Assembly (NCBI GenBank): GCA_036261915.1
Contig: DATAJX010000006.1
Coordinates: forward strand, 248,001 to 312,000
Direction: 5' to 3'
Source of the DNA: DATAJX01 sp036261915
GTDB taxonomy: Bacteria > Pseudomonadota > Alphaproteobacteria > UBA2136 > UBA6156
DNA length: 64,000 nucleotides
Position numbers and translations under genes: made by a program. Shown in pieces: positions 43,042-51,428 of the stretch. Numbering within the stretch: position 1 is the first letter of the stretch; every line of letters starts with the position of its first letter. The notes under the pieces were generated by a model. That model was given only the letters and a program-made list of their open reading frames with translations. It made no database searches and was not told the origin of the DNA.

Positions 43042-45039
43042 ATGAACGACGGGCGCAACATCGTGCAGCCGCCCGCACTCACCGTGGGCGAGGTCACCCT
43101 GCTGGTGCAGGCCCAGTTCAACACGCTCGAGCGCCTGAGCGTCACCGGCGAAATTTACGGCAAGCTACACTCCAGCGGCCACTGGTACGGCAGCCTGCGC
43201 GACGGCAAAAATACCCTCGACCTTATCTTGTGGCGTGGCACGCTGGCCAAGGGCGTGGTGCCTCCGGCCGACGGCACGCAGATCATCGCCCACGGCAAAC
43301 TCAATGCCTACTCCAGCAAATACAGCCTGGTGGCCGAACGGCTCGAGGTGGCGGGCATGGGTGCGCTGCTGCTGAAGCTGGAAGAGCTCAAGCGCAAACT
43401 CACCGCCGAAGGCTTGTTCGATGAGGCCCGCAAGCGGCCCATTCCGCGCCTGCCCGCACGTATCGGCATCATCACCTCGCCCACCGGCGCCGTCATCCGC
43501 GACATGCTCCACCGCATTGCCGACCGCTGCCCGCGCCATGTGGTGCTGTGGCCGGTGGCGGTACAGGGTACCGGCGCGGCGGCCGAGATGGTCGCGGCGG
43601 TGCAGGGCTTCAACAAACTGCCCGCAAGCCAAAAACCCGACGTGCTCATCATCGCGCGCGGCGGCGGCAGTCTCGAAGACCTGATGCCGTTCAACGACGA
43701 AGCGCTGGTCCGCGCCGTGGCCGCCAGCGGCATACCTGTCATCAGCGGCGTGGGGCACGAACCCGACTTCACGCTGTGCGATTTCGCCGCCAGCCTGCGC
43801 GCTCCCACCCCTTCCGCCGCGGCCGAAAAAGCGGTGCCGGTGCGGGCCGACCTGCTGGCCGAACTGGGCGGCTACCGCGCGTGGTTCCTGCGCGACATCC
43901 GCAACCAGCTGCAACTGTCGTGGGAGCGTTTGGGCGCCCTGCAACGCCTGCTGCCGGTGCCGCAGCGGCAACTGCGGCAGGCGCGCGAACAGCTGCATCG
44001 TGTCTCGACACACCTGCGACCACTCGGCTCGCTTCTGGTGCAAAAAGCGACCGAAAAGCTCCAGAATGCGACACGCGTGCTCCAGGCCAACAACCCCGAA
44101 GCACCATTGGCGCGCGGCTTCGCCCACGTCTCCACCGCCGCAGGCGCCACCGTGCGCTCTGCCGCGCAGGCGGTGGGCGAACTGAACCTGCGCTTTGCCG
44201 ACGGCACCCGACAGGTGCTGGCCAAGGCCTTGATCCTGTTTGCCATTTCCCTGCCCGCCTTTGCCGCCCCCGCCATCACCCCCGTGCACAGTGCGCTCAC
44301 GCAGGGCGGCTACTTTGTCGGCAAAACCAACCCCACCGCCAAAATTTTGTGGCACGGCCAGAACGTGCCGGTGGCCGCCGACGGCTTCTTCTTCATCGGC
44401 TTTGACCGTTTCGAGCCGAAATCCGCCACAATCGAAGCGTGCGACAACGGCTGCACCACCCTGCCGCTTTCCATTGCCGAGCGCACCTACCGCACCCAGA
44501 ACGTCATCGGCGTGCCGCCGCAAACCGTCAACCCCAACCCCAAACAATTAAAGCAGATGAAGATCGACTCCGCCGCCATCAACAAGGCCCGCAGCTATCT
44601 CAGCCCGCTCACCGCGTTCAAAAACCCGTTCACCCTACCGCTGCAAGGCCCCACCACCGGCGTGTTCGGCAGCCGCCGCCTGTACGGCGGCGAAGAACGC
44701 AGCTGGCACAAGGGCCACGATTTCGGCGTGCCTACCGGCACCACCGTGCACGCGCCCGCCCCCGGCATCGTGCGCATGGCGGCGTTCACCTTCATGAACG
44801 GCAACCTCATCATCATCGACCATGGCCAGCAGCTTTTCAGCATCTACGCCCACCTGTCGGCCATGAACGTCAAGCCGGGTGACAGGGTTGATACCGGCCA
44901 ACCTATCGGCAAGGTAGGCACCACCGGGCGCAGCAGCGGCCCGCATTTACATTGGGGGGCCTACTGGAAAAATATGGCGATTGACCCTATTCTGCTGACA
45001 GGCGAACAAACGCCCCCAAAACAAGGAACCGTTGAGTGA
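43042..45039 (+). CDS. Exonuclease VII large subunit XseA fused in frame to an exported M23 peptidase
   Basis: This single 665-codon frame holds two different proteins. Codons 1 to about 391 are XseA: N-terminal OB fold (LTVGEVTLLVQAQFNTLERL), catalytic core with GIITSPTGAVIRDML and ARGGGSLEDL followed by FNDE, and a coiled-coil C-terminus ending LRFADGTRQ. From codon 392 (GTG at 44215; TTG at 44230) comes a signal-peptide-like stretch VLAKALILFAISLPAFA, a linker, then an M23/LytM domain with HKGHD (H556, D560) and PHLHW (H635, H637). The junction falls exactly where two separate genes would end and begin. Either a true fusion or internal initiation at 44215/44230 is possible. xseB is absent. 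Confidence 0.85.
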   Translation: MNDGRNIVQPPALTVGEVTLLVQAQFNTLERLSVTGEIYGKLHSSGHWYGSLRDGKNTLDLILWRGTLAKGVVPPADGTQIIAHGKLNAYSSKYSLVAERLEVAGMGALLLKLEELKRKLTAEGLFDEARKRPIPRLPARIGIITSPTGAVIRDMLHRIADRCPRHVVLWPVAVQGTGAAAEMVAAVQGFNKLPASQKPDVLIIARGGGSLEDLMPFNDEALVRAVAASGIPVISGVGHEPDFTLCDFAASLRAPTPSAAAEKAVPVRADLLAELGGYRAWFLRDIRNQLQLSWERLGALQRLLPVPQRQLRQAREQLHRVSTHLRPLGSLLVQKATEKLQNATRVLQANNPEAPLARGFAHVSTAAGATVRSAAQAVGELNLRFADGTRQVLAKALILFAISLPAFAAPAITPVHSALTQGGYFVGKTNPTAKILWHGQNVPVAADGFFFIGFDRFEPKSATIEACDNGCTTLPLSIAERTYRTQNVIGVPPQTVNPNPKQLKQMKIDSAAINKARSYLSPLTAFKNPFTLPLQGPTTGVFGSRRLYGGEERSWHKGHDFGVPTGTTVHAPAPGIVRMAAFTFMNGNLIIIDHGQQLFSIYAHLSAMNVKPGDRVDTGQPIGKVGTTGRSSGPHLHWGAYWKNMAIDPILLTGEQTPPKQGTVE

Positions 45040-45470
45040 AGGCCTTTTATATCAGTTTCCGAAGCTTCGTAGCCCTGCTGGTAGCGGCCCTGGTGGCCAA
45101 TTTTTATGGCGGCCTCGGCTACCAGTACGACCTTCACCCCTACGTGTACTACGGCACCGCCATTGCGGTGCTGGCCATCCCTGTTTTCTGGTGCAGCATG
45201 CACCTGTGCGGCGGTGTGCTTATTGGCGTGGCGGCGGGTGGTCTTATCGACGGCCTGAAACTTGGCATGCTGCTGGGCATCGGCATGGGGCTTTCAAAAC
45301 TGTGGCCCTACGTTCTGGCGGCGGCGGCGGGTTGCTACATTGGCAAAGGCCCCATGGTGTACGTGGTGGGCGGCGTTGTGGTGGGCATATTGCTGTTCGG
45401 CATCGACCGCGCGCTGATGTACTTCTGGAAATCGACCGAGCGCGGCCACAGCGGCTTCGGCGCTAAATAA
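45036..45470 (+). CDS. Membrane protein of unknown function
   Basis: This 144-residue protein has four to five hydrophobic, glycine-rich segments and a Lys-rich end. The start is GTG, overlapping the stop of the XseA-M23 frame by four bases (GTGA), with AAGGA upstream. The glycine-rich repeats (GVLIGVAAGGLIDG, GMLLGIGMGLS) resemble tightly packed helices. No family was recognised. It ends one base before the convergent lpxK stop region. Confidence 0.65.
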   Translation: MKAFYISFRSFVALLVAALVANFYGGLGYQYDLHPYVYYGTAIAVLAIPVFWCSMHLCGGVLIGVAAGGLIDGLKLGMLLGIGMGLSKLWPYVLAAAAGCYIGKGPMVYVVGGVVVGILLFGIDRALMYFWKSTERGHSGFGAK

Positions 45471-46460
45471 CTAGCTTTGCAGGCGCGGGTTTAAATCGGC
45501 CAGCAGGCCGGGCCAGTCGCTGCCCGTGGGCACAACATCGACCACTTCGGCAAATCCTGCGGGCAGCTTGGCGGCGTCTTTGGCCGTGGTCACCAGCGCG
45601 GCGTTCAGGCGCTGGGCCAGCTCGCTCAGATCATTCAAATCGGCGGCGGTGTAGGCATGGTGGTCGGCAAACGGCACGGCCTCAACCACGTTCAGCCCCA
45701 GCGTTTCCAGCATGTCGAAAAACTTGGCCGGGTTGCCCAACCCCGCAAACGCCACCAGCGATTGGGGCCGCAGTGCCTCGATCACGCTGCGCTGTGGCAT
45801 CAGCTTCAACCGGTAGGCCGTGGCGCCGTACCACTGGTTGCTGCGGTCGGCGGATTCGTCCATCACCACCGCAAAGCTGGCGCGGGCCAACCCGCCGGCA
45901 GGCTCGCGCAGCGGACCGGCGGGCAGCATGAAACCGTTGCCGAAACCGCGCGGGCCATCGATCACCACCACGTCGGCGTTACGGGCAATATCGTGCCTGT
46001 GGAAACCGTCATCCAATATAATCAGCGTCGCGCCCGCCGCCTCGGCCCGCCGCACGGCATCGCGCTTGTTGGCCGCCACCCATACCGCCACGCTGGCGTT
46101 GCGCAGTTGCGTGGCCAGCATCAGCGCTTCGTCGCCCACCTGCCGCGCGGTGTGGCTGAATGCATCGACCCGTACCGGCCAGCGCGCCTCGCGCGCGCCA
46201 TAGCCTTTGCTCACCACCGCCACGGCATGGCCTTCGGCCGCGTAGTAACGCGCCAGCGCTTCCACCAGCGGCGTTTTGCCGCTACCGCCCACGCTTAAGT
46301 TACCCACGCTGATGAGCGGCACGGCGGGGTAATACGGCTTAAGCCCGCGCAACCAGCCCTGCGTAAAACTCACCGCGCGGTAAATCATCGAAAGCGGCCA
46401 CAGGGCATACGCACAAACCCCGGGGGCTGGCGCATACCAAAAGGCCGGAGCGCTAGGCAT
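45471..46460 (-). CDS. lpxK: Tetraacyldisaccharide 4'-kinase LpxK
   Basis: This 329-residue inner-membrane kinase phosphorylates the lipid A precursor at the 4' position. The Walker A-like P-loop is VGGSGKTP, followed by SKGYGAR and the conserved acidic/His segment LDDGFHRHDI. A hydrophobic N-terminus anchors it. Its start overlaps the end of waaA by eight bases. Confidence 0.94.
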   Translation of the reverse strand: MPSAPAFWYAPAPGVCAYALWPLSMIYRAVSFTQGWLRGLKPYYPAVPLISVGNLSVGGSGKTPLVEALARYYAAEGHAVAVVSKGYGAREARWPVRVDAFSHTARQVGDEALMLATQLRNASVAVWVAANKRDAVRRAEAAGATLIILDDGFHRHDIARNADVVVIDGPRGFGNGFMLPAGPLREPAGGLARASFAVVMDESADRSNQWYGATAYRLKLMPQRSVIEALRPQSLVAFAGLGNPAKFFDMLETLGLNVVEAVPFADHHAYTAADLNDLSELAQRLNAALVTTAKDAAKLPAGFAEVVDVVPTGSDWPGLLADLNPRLQS

Positions 46461-47742
46461 GGGGTTGCTTATCGATATATTCGGCCAGCAGCGTGGCGGC
46501 GGTGAACGACGCCCCGCCGATGGCCGGCATGGTCGAGCCGATCTTGCCGCGGATCTGGTTGAGCAGGTCGGGGTTGGTCAGCCACTGGCGCAGGGTTTGC
46601 GCCAGCTCGGGCAGCGTGGGCGATACGGTAAGGATACCGGCATCGACCAGCCCCGGCACCATGTCGTCAAAGTTGTAAAAGTGCGGGCCCGCAATGGTGG
46701 GGGTGCCCAGCTTCAGCGGTTCCAGCGGGTTGTGGCCACCGTACTTCAGCAGTGTGGCGCCAATAACCGCCACGTGCGCCAGGCGATACCACAGGCCCAG
46801 TTCACCCATGGTGTCGGCTACATAAATATCGGTGGGCGTGGGGCCCGATTTTTTGGGCATCTGGCCAATGCCCCGGCGGTGGATGAACTTGACGTGGCGG
46901 TGCAGATCGTTGCTGGCCTGCGTGCCCCTATGAGGATGACGCGGCACCACAATGGTCAGCAGGTCGGGCACAGCCTGGCGCAGCGCCAGGTGCAGTTTGG
47001 CGGCTTCTTCCTCTTCGCCCGGGTGGGTACTGGCCACCACCAGCGTGGGGCGGCCGCCGATGGCCACCTGCATTTTGGCCTGCTGGTGCGCATCGACCGG
47101 CAGCGGCTCGGCATCGAATTTCAGGTTGCCGCCAATACTGACGTTTTTGGCGCCCAGGTATTTCAGGCGCTCCACGTCGACCGGGCGCTGCGCCAGAATG
47201 TGAATGAAGCGCGAGATCAGCGGGCGGAAAAACCAACGGTAGCGCTTGTACTTGGGCCATGAGCGGTTGGAGATGCGGCCATTGAGCAAAATGGGGTTGG
47301 GCGCCTTGCTCAGCAGTTCGGGCCAGAAGTCCGACTCGGTGAACACGCTGATGGTCGGCTTCCAGTGGTTGATGAACCGCGTGGTGGCCCACGGGGTGTC
47401 GATCGGCACGTACTGGATGATGGTTTGGCCGGTGCCGGGCAAACGGGGGGCCCTCGCCATTAAAATTTGCATGCCCGAGCGCGTGCCGGTGGTCAGCAGC
47501 AAATTCACTTCGGGTTTCAGGGCCCGCAAGTGTTCCAGCACCGCCAACGTGCTGGCGCTTTCGCCCGCACTGGCGCCGTGCACCCACAACAGCGGCCCGT
47601 AGGGCCGCGGTGTAGTAGCTATGCCTTTGCGCTCGGCGTAGCGTTCGGGGTCTTCGCGCCCCTTAAGCTTGCGTACCCACATCCATACCGCCAGCAACGG
47701 GGCCAGCAGGTAGTGCAAAAAGCGGTATGTGAAAAGCAGCAT
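46453..47742 (-). CDS. waaA: Kdo transferase WaaA (KdtA)
   Basis: This 429-residue GT-B enzyme adds Kdo from CMP-Kdo to lipid IVA. An N-terminal membrane anchor (about 5-22) precedes RYAERKGI and the acceptor region VHGASAGES with the catalytic glutamate. The donor site shows GGHNPLEPLKLGTP. The ATG at 47742 was chosen over a TTG at 47757; neither has a strong ribosome-binding site. It overlaps lpxK, placing two consecutive lipid A steps in one transcript. Confidence 0.93.
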   Translation of the reverse strand: MLLFTYRFLHYLLAPLLAVWMWVRKLKGREDPERYAERKGIATTPRPYGPLLWVHGASAGESASTLAVLEHLRALKPEVNLLLTTGTRSGMQILMARAPRLPGTGQTIIQYVPIDTPWATTRFINHWKPTISVFTESDFWPELLSKAPNPILLNGRISNRSWPKYKRYRWFFRPLISRFIHILAQRPVDVERLKYLGAKNVSIGGNLKFDAEPLPVDAHQQAKMQVAIGGRPTLVVASTHPGEEEEAAKLHLALRQAVPDLLTIVVPRHPHRGTQASNDLHRHVKFIHRRGIGQMPKKSGPTPTDIYVADTMGELGLWYRLAHVAVIGATLLKYGGHNPLEPLKLGTPTIAGPHFYNFDDMVPGLVDAGILTVSPTLPELAQTLRQWLTNPDLLNQIRGKIGSTMPAIGGASFTAATLLAEYIDKQPHA

Positions 47743-47762
47743 GCGAATGGCGCCCAACCTAG

Positions 47763-47787
47763 GGGGTGGTAAAGGGGTTGTCCACCC
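47763..47787. repeat. Inverted repeat upstream of waaA
   Basis: GGGTGG and CCACCC flank a 13-base loop in the 78-bp gap between waaA and the Cys-rich protein gene. No U-run follows, so its role (operator or weak terminator) is open. Confidence 0.3.
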
Positions 47788-47820
47788 TCTTCACCACACC
47801 TCAAGGAGTTAGCGTTCCGC

Positions 47821-48348
47821 TTACTTTTTGCTGCAGCAGCGGCAAACGACAGCCAGCACCAGGCCGGTGACGGCGCCCAGCAGAATGTCGCCGGCGATCC
47901 ACAACTCGATGATACGCACCGGAATAGGCTGGGTAGCATGGGCGATCAGGGCGGTGGTGGTCAGCGGCAGCGCAATGAGGATGCCGTTTTTAATGCCTTC
48001 AACCACGCCGCTGCCGCGGTAGCTGAGCTTGAACAGCATGGCAAAGAACAGGCCGGTCAGGGCGTTGGCCACATATATCAAGGGCATGTTCATCTGGCCG
48101 AACGGGCGCCACAGCACTTGCGAGTTGGCGTAGTCGCCGGCCATCACGGTACCGTGCCAGATCATCTGGAAGCCGCTGACAACCACAATGGCAACAAGGG
48201 CGGTCAGCCACATGGTTTTGCAGCAAAACAGACCCATCAGGTGGCAGCCGCAAAAGGTGGGGCCGCAGGCGGCGCAGTTGTCGCCATGCAGGTGGGTTGG
48301 GGCATTCGAGGAACCGGCGAGTTTATTTTTTATTTTACGCAGAGACAT
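47821..48348 (-). CDS. Cys-rich membrane protein of unknown function
   Basis: This 175-residue protein has a cysteine-rich N-terminus and four transmembrane helices. C25, C28, C33, C35, C42 and C43 form an N-terminal cluster with nearby HLH; three more cysteines lie in CRCC near the C-terminal end. Such arrangements suggest metal or disulfide chemistry, but I do not know the family. The middle part (IWHGTVMAGDYANS, VLWRPF) resembles a poorly described family of small bacterial membrane proteins. It sits between MsbA-like and waaA on the same strand; AAAGGAT precedes the ATG. Confidence 0.7.
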   Translation of the reverse strand: MSLRKIKNKLAGSSNAPTHLHGDNCAACGPTFCGCHLMGLFCCKTMWLTALVAIVVVSGFQMIWHGTVMAGDYANSQVLWRPFGQMNMPLIYVANALTGLFFAMLFKLSYRGSGVVEGIKNGILIALPLTTTALIAHATQPIPVRIIELWIAGDILLGAVTGLVLAVVCRCCSKK

Positions 48349-48383
48349 GGGGTGATCCTTTCATTAGGTTTTTGAAATATAGC

Positions 48384-48408
48384 AGAAAAATACCCCTACC
48401 GGGGGGTA
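48384..48408 (-). terminator. Terminator after the MsbA-like gene
   Basis: On the minus strand the stem TACCCC/GGGGTA with loop CCGGTA is followed by TTTTTC. It separates the exporter gene from the Cys-rich protein gene. Confidence 0.65.
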
Positions 48409-48435
48409 CGCCTGCGCAGCGGGCAGCTTTTTGGC

Positions 48436-50184
48436 CTAGCCCTTGCCCTGCATGCGCCACAGCTTGGCGTACAAACCCTTTTTGGCCAGCAATTGTTTGT
48501 GGGTGCCGTTTTCGGCAATGCGGCCGCGTTCAAGCACATAAATCACGTCGGCGTTCACAATGGTCGAAAGCCGGTGCGCCACCATCAGGGTGGTGCGGCC
48601 TTTCATGACCTTTTCCAGCGTGACCTGAATGGCTTTTTCCGACGCGGTATCGAGGCTGGCGGTAGCCTCATCAAGCAGCAATATGGGCGCATTTTTCAGC
48701 AGCGCGCGGGCCAGCGCCAAACGTTGCTTTTGCCCGCCTGAAAGCTTGAAACCGTTTTCGCCCAGCATGGTTTTGTAGCCGTTGGGCTGGCGGATGATGA
48801 ACTCGTGCGCCGCCGCCGCCTGCGCCACCGCTTCAATTTGCGCGGGGGTGGCCTCGGGGTTGCCGTAGGCAATGTTGGCGGCAATGGTGTCGTCGAATAT
48901 CGCCACGTCCTGCGTCACCAGCGCAACCTGCCCGCGCAGGCTGTTCAGCTTGGCGTCGCCGATGTCGTGGCCGTCGATCAGCACCACGCCTTTGGTCGGC
49001 TCGTAAAATCGAGGCAGCAGGTTCAGCAGGCTGGTTTTACCGGCACCACTGGGGCCCACGAACGCCACGGTCTTGCCGGCAGGCACGTTAAAGCTCAGGC
49101 CATCCAGCGCCACGCTGCCGTCAGCGTATGTCAGGCTGACGTCTTTAAAGGTGATGGCACCCTTCTTGATACTGATGGGCTTGGCATGCGGCTTGTCGGT
49201 CAGCGTCAGCGGCGCGTCGATCAGCTCGAAGGCGCGCTGGGCGGCAGCCAGGCCTTCCTGCAAATTATTGTTGAGGTTGGTCAGGCCTTTAATGGGGCGC
49301 GTCACGATCAGCAGCGACGCCACAAAACTCAAAAACGCACCGGGGCTTAAGGTGCTGTCGGTAATGCGGCGGCCCGCGTACAAGATCAGAACAGCGATCG
49401 CCACGATCCCGATAAGCTCTACCACCGGACTGCCCAGCGCGCGCACGCGCACGGCCTTCAGCGTGCTGCTCAACACGTCGTGGATGCGCGCGTTGATGCG
49501 GCGGCGCTCGGCCTTTTCCATGGTGTAGCTTTGCACCTGCCGCACGTGCTGCAGCGTTTGCGCCAGGTGGTGGCTCAGCAGCGCGGTGCTCTCCTGGTTC
49601 ACGCGCGAATACTTGCGCGTCAGGCGGCCGAACTTGCGAATGGGGATGATCGACAACGGAAACACCACCAGCGACAGCAACGTCAATTGCACGTCCTGCA
49701 TCATCATGTTGGCCACAAGGCCGATGATGGTGCCGCTGTCGCGCAGGCCGGTGCTGAAGATCTGCGTCACGGCATATTTCAGGCGCTGCAGGTCGCTCAC
49801 AAAGCGACTGGTCAGCGTGCCGGTGGGGTGCTTGGCAAAAAAGTTGAGGCTTTGCTGCAGGGTGCGGGAGTACATCTGTTCCTGCAGGGTTGCCACAATG
49901 CGCTGGCCGATGCTTTCCATGTAATAAGCCTGGTAATAACTGGCGATGCCGCGAATGATGGTAAGCCCCACCACGTACAGCACAATGGTGTTCACCACGC
50001 CGATCTTGCGGTCGATCAACCCCTTGTCCATCAGCGGTTGCAGCAGGTGGGCGGTCATCGAAAGAGCGCCCGCCACCACCAGCATGGCCAGCATGGCCAG
50101 GCCAAGGTCGCGCTTGTAGGCCCACAGATAATCGCACGCGATGCGCTTCATCATTTGCCACGAATCGTCGGTACGCTTTGCCAT
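48436..50184 (-). CDS. ABC exporter, MsbA-like lipid A flippase
   Basis: This 582-residue half-size ABC exporter has six transmembrane helices (about 25-310) and a C-terminal ATPase. Walker A is GPSGAGKTS near 385, the signature LSGGQKQRLALARAL, Walker B ILLLDEATASLD, and the H-loop AHRLSTI. Length and context next to waaA/lpxK favour lipid A flipping by MsbA, but other lipid or drug exporters have the same architecture. The divergent PAP2 gene begins 62 bp away. Confidence 0.85.
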   Translation of the reverse strand: MAKRTDDSWQMMKRIACDYLWAYKRDLGLAMLAMLVVAGALSMTAHLLQPLMDKGLIDRKIGVVNTIVLYVVGLTIIRGIASYYQAYYMESIGQRIVATLQEQMYSRTLQQSLNFFAKHPTGTLTSRFVSDLQRLKYAVTQIFSTGLRDSGTIIGLVANMMMQDVQLTLLSLVVFPLSIIPIRKFGRLTRKYSRVNQESTALLSHHLAQTLQHVRQVQSYTMEKAERRRINARIHDVLSSTLKAVRVRALGSPVVELIGIVAIAVLILYAGRRITDSTLSPGAFLSFVASLLIVTRPIKGLTNLNNNLQEGLAAAQRAFELIDAPLTLTDKPHAKPISIKKGAITFKDVSLTYADGSVALDGLSFNVPAGKTVAFVGPSGAGKTSLLNLLPRFYEPTKGVVLIDGHDIGDAKLNSLRGQVALVTQDVAIFDDTIAANIAYGNPEATPAQIEAVAQAAAAHEFIIRQPNGYKTMLGENGFKLSGGQKQRLALARALLKNAPILLLDEATASLDTASEKAIQVTLEKVMKGRTTLMVAHRLSTIVNADVIYVLERGRIAENGTHKQLLAKKGLYAKLWRMQGKG

Positions 50185-50245
50185 AACAGGCGGGCGGTGT
50201 AGCAGGGCGGTGGCGTAACGGCAAGGGGCGGGCTATAAGTGGCCC

Positions 50246-50953
50246 ATGGGCCTGTGGCAGAACAAATTAGCTATGTTATTGTTTGGAATAGGATTTTCTC
50301 TCATCCTGTGGGGCAGCGGGGCCGATTACGCTATTCAAACCTGGCTGCACGCCCATTACAGCCAGAATTTCAATGATTTAACCCGCGCGCTGGGCTGGCT
50401 GGGGCTGGGCCGCAACCAGATCCTTTTCACCCTTGCGGTGGGTGCGGCGCTGATGCTCCGCTGGCGCTTTGGCGGCGCATCGATGTCGCAAAAGCGTGCG
50501 AAAACGGGCATTCTGGCACTGAAACGGTGCTGGACCGATGCACCGCAGTCCATCAAGGTCTGGTTTTACTGCACGCCGGTGTTTTTGGCGGCGGGGGTGC
50601 TGAGCATTCTCATCAAACTCATGGTCGGCCGCCCGCGCCCCAAGGAGGTTCTGTTCAATGGCATGCCCTACGGCGACCTGCACCCCATCTGGCAGCACGG
50701 TCACTTCAAGGCGAGTTTAATGAGCTGGCCCAGCGGCCATAGCGCCAGCACCTTTGCCATCGGCACGCTGCTGCTGCTGGCGTTCCCGCGCTGGCGCTGG
50801 CCGATTATTATGGCCATGACACTGTTGGGCAGTTCGCGCTTTCTGGCCCTTACCCCGCACTACCTGGGCGACGTGGTGGCCGGCGCCACGCTGGGTGCGC
50901 TGGTGGCGCTTACCATGGCGCCGTGGCTGGGCATCAAACCCACCCGCCAATAA
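50246..50953 (+). CDS. PAP2-family lipid phosphatase, LpxE/LpxF-like
   Basis: This 235-residue membrane phosphatase has the three PAP2 motifs: KLMVGRPRP, PSGHS and SRFLALTPHYLGD, which supply the catalytic Lys/Arg and His residues. About six transmembrane helices are visible. Members remove phosphate from lipid A, phosphatidylglycerol phosphate or undecaprenyl diphosphate. Its position next to an MsbA-like exporter and upstream of the GT39/GT2 pair suggests lipid A, as with LpxE/LpxF of Rhizobium and Francisella, but this is inference. Confidence 0.82.
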   Translation: MGLWQNKLAMLLFGIGFSLILWGSGADYAIQTWLHAHYSQNFNDLTRALGWLGLGRNQILFTLAVGAALMLRWRFGGASMSQKRAKTGILALKRCWTDAPQSIKVWFYCTPVFLAAGVLSILIKLMVGRPRPKEVLFNGMPYGDLHPIWQHGHFKASLMSWPSGHSASTFAIGTLLLLAFPRWRWPIIMAMTLLGSSRFLALTPHYLGDVVAGATLGALVALTMAPWLGIKPTRQ

Positions 50954-50981
50954 AAAAGGCCCCGCGTGCGGGGCCTTTTTT
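50952..50981. terminator. Bidirectional terminator after the PAP2 gene
   Basis: The stem AAGGCCCCGC/GGGGCCTT is flanked by A-run and T-run. It touches the stop codon of the opposing membrane protein gene. Confidence 0.88.
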
Positions 50982-51343
50982 CAGTTGGCATATCGATAGA
51001 GGGTGTAAAGGCCGAGCATGAGCGACACCACGGTAAAAAGCGATGACCACAGCAACCGGACAAACACCTGGCTGACCCGCGGAACAGATTTATTGCCTTT
51101 TTCCCTGATGAGCGACGTCATGAACATGACAACAGCCCGCTGCACCGACAGCAGCATGCCAAAACCGGCACAGGTGAAAAAGAACAACAAGGAAACCAGC
51201 CACAGGTTGGGGCCCGGAGGATCGATGGCGTTGATGGCCATCGAAACCACCAGGCAGGCCAGCGCGGCCAGCGGCACGAAGAACGCACGGTTGACCGTGG
51301 GTGTGACCGGCAGTTGCGGTGCGGGTGATAAAAAGCGGGACAT
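50981..51343 (-). CDS. Small membrane protein of unknown function
   Basis: This 120-residue protein has three hydrophobic segments (about 22-40, 50-75 and 95-115) separated by a short basic loop (REKGNKSVPR). The ATG at 51343 has GGAGAAA upstream, so the longer frame to 51502, which would overlap the divergent GT39 gene, was rejected. No family was recognised. It is the only minus-strand gene in the PAP2-GT39-GT2 block. Confidence 0.62.
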   Translation of the reverse strand: MSRFLSPAPQLPVTPTVNRAFFVPLAALACLVVSMAINAIDPPGPNLWLVSLLFFFTCAGFGMLLSVQRAVVMFMTSLIREKGNKSVPRVSQVFVRLLWSSLFTVVSLMLGLYTLYRYAN

Positions 51344-51428
51344 CAGATTTCTCCGGAACAGGGACGACGGCGGTTTATAAAACCAAACCCTTGGCGGGGG
51401 CAATGTTTTTCGGGTACACATAAGCCAG

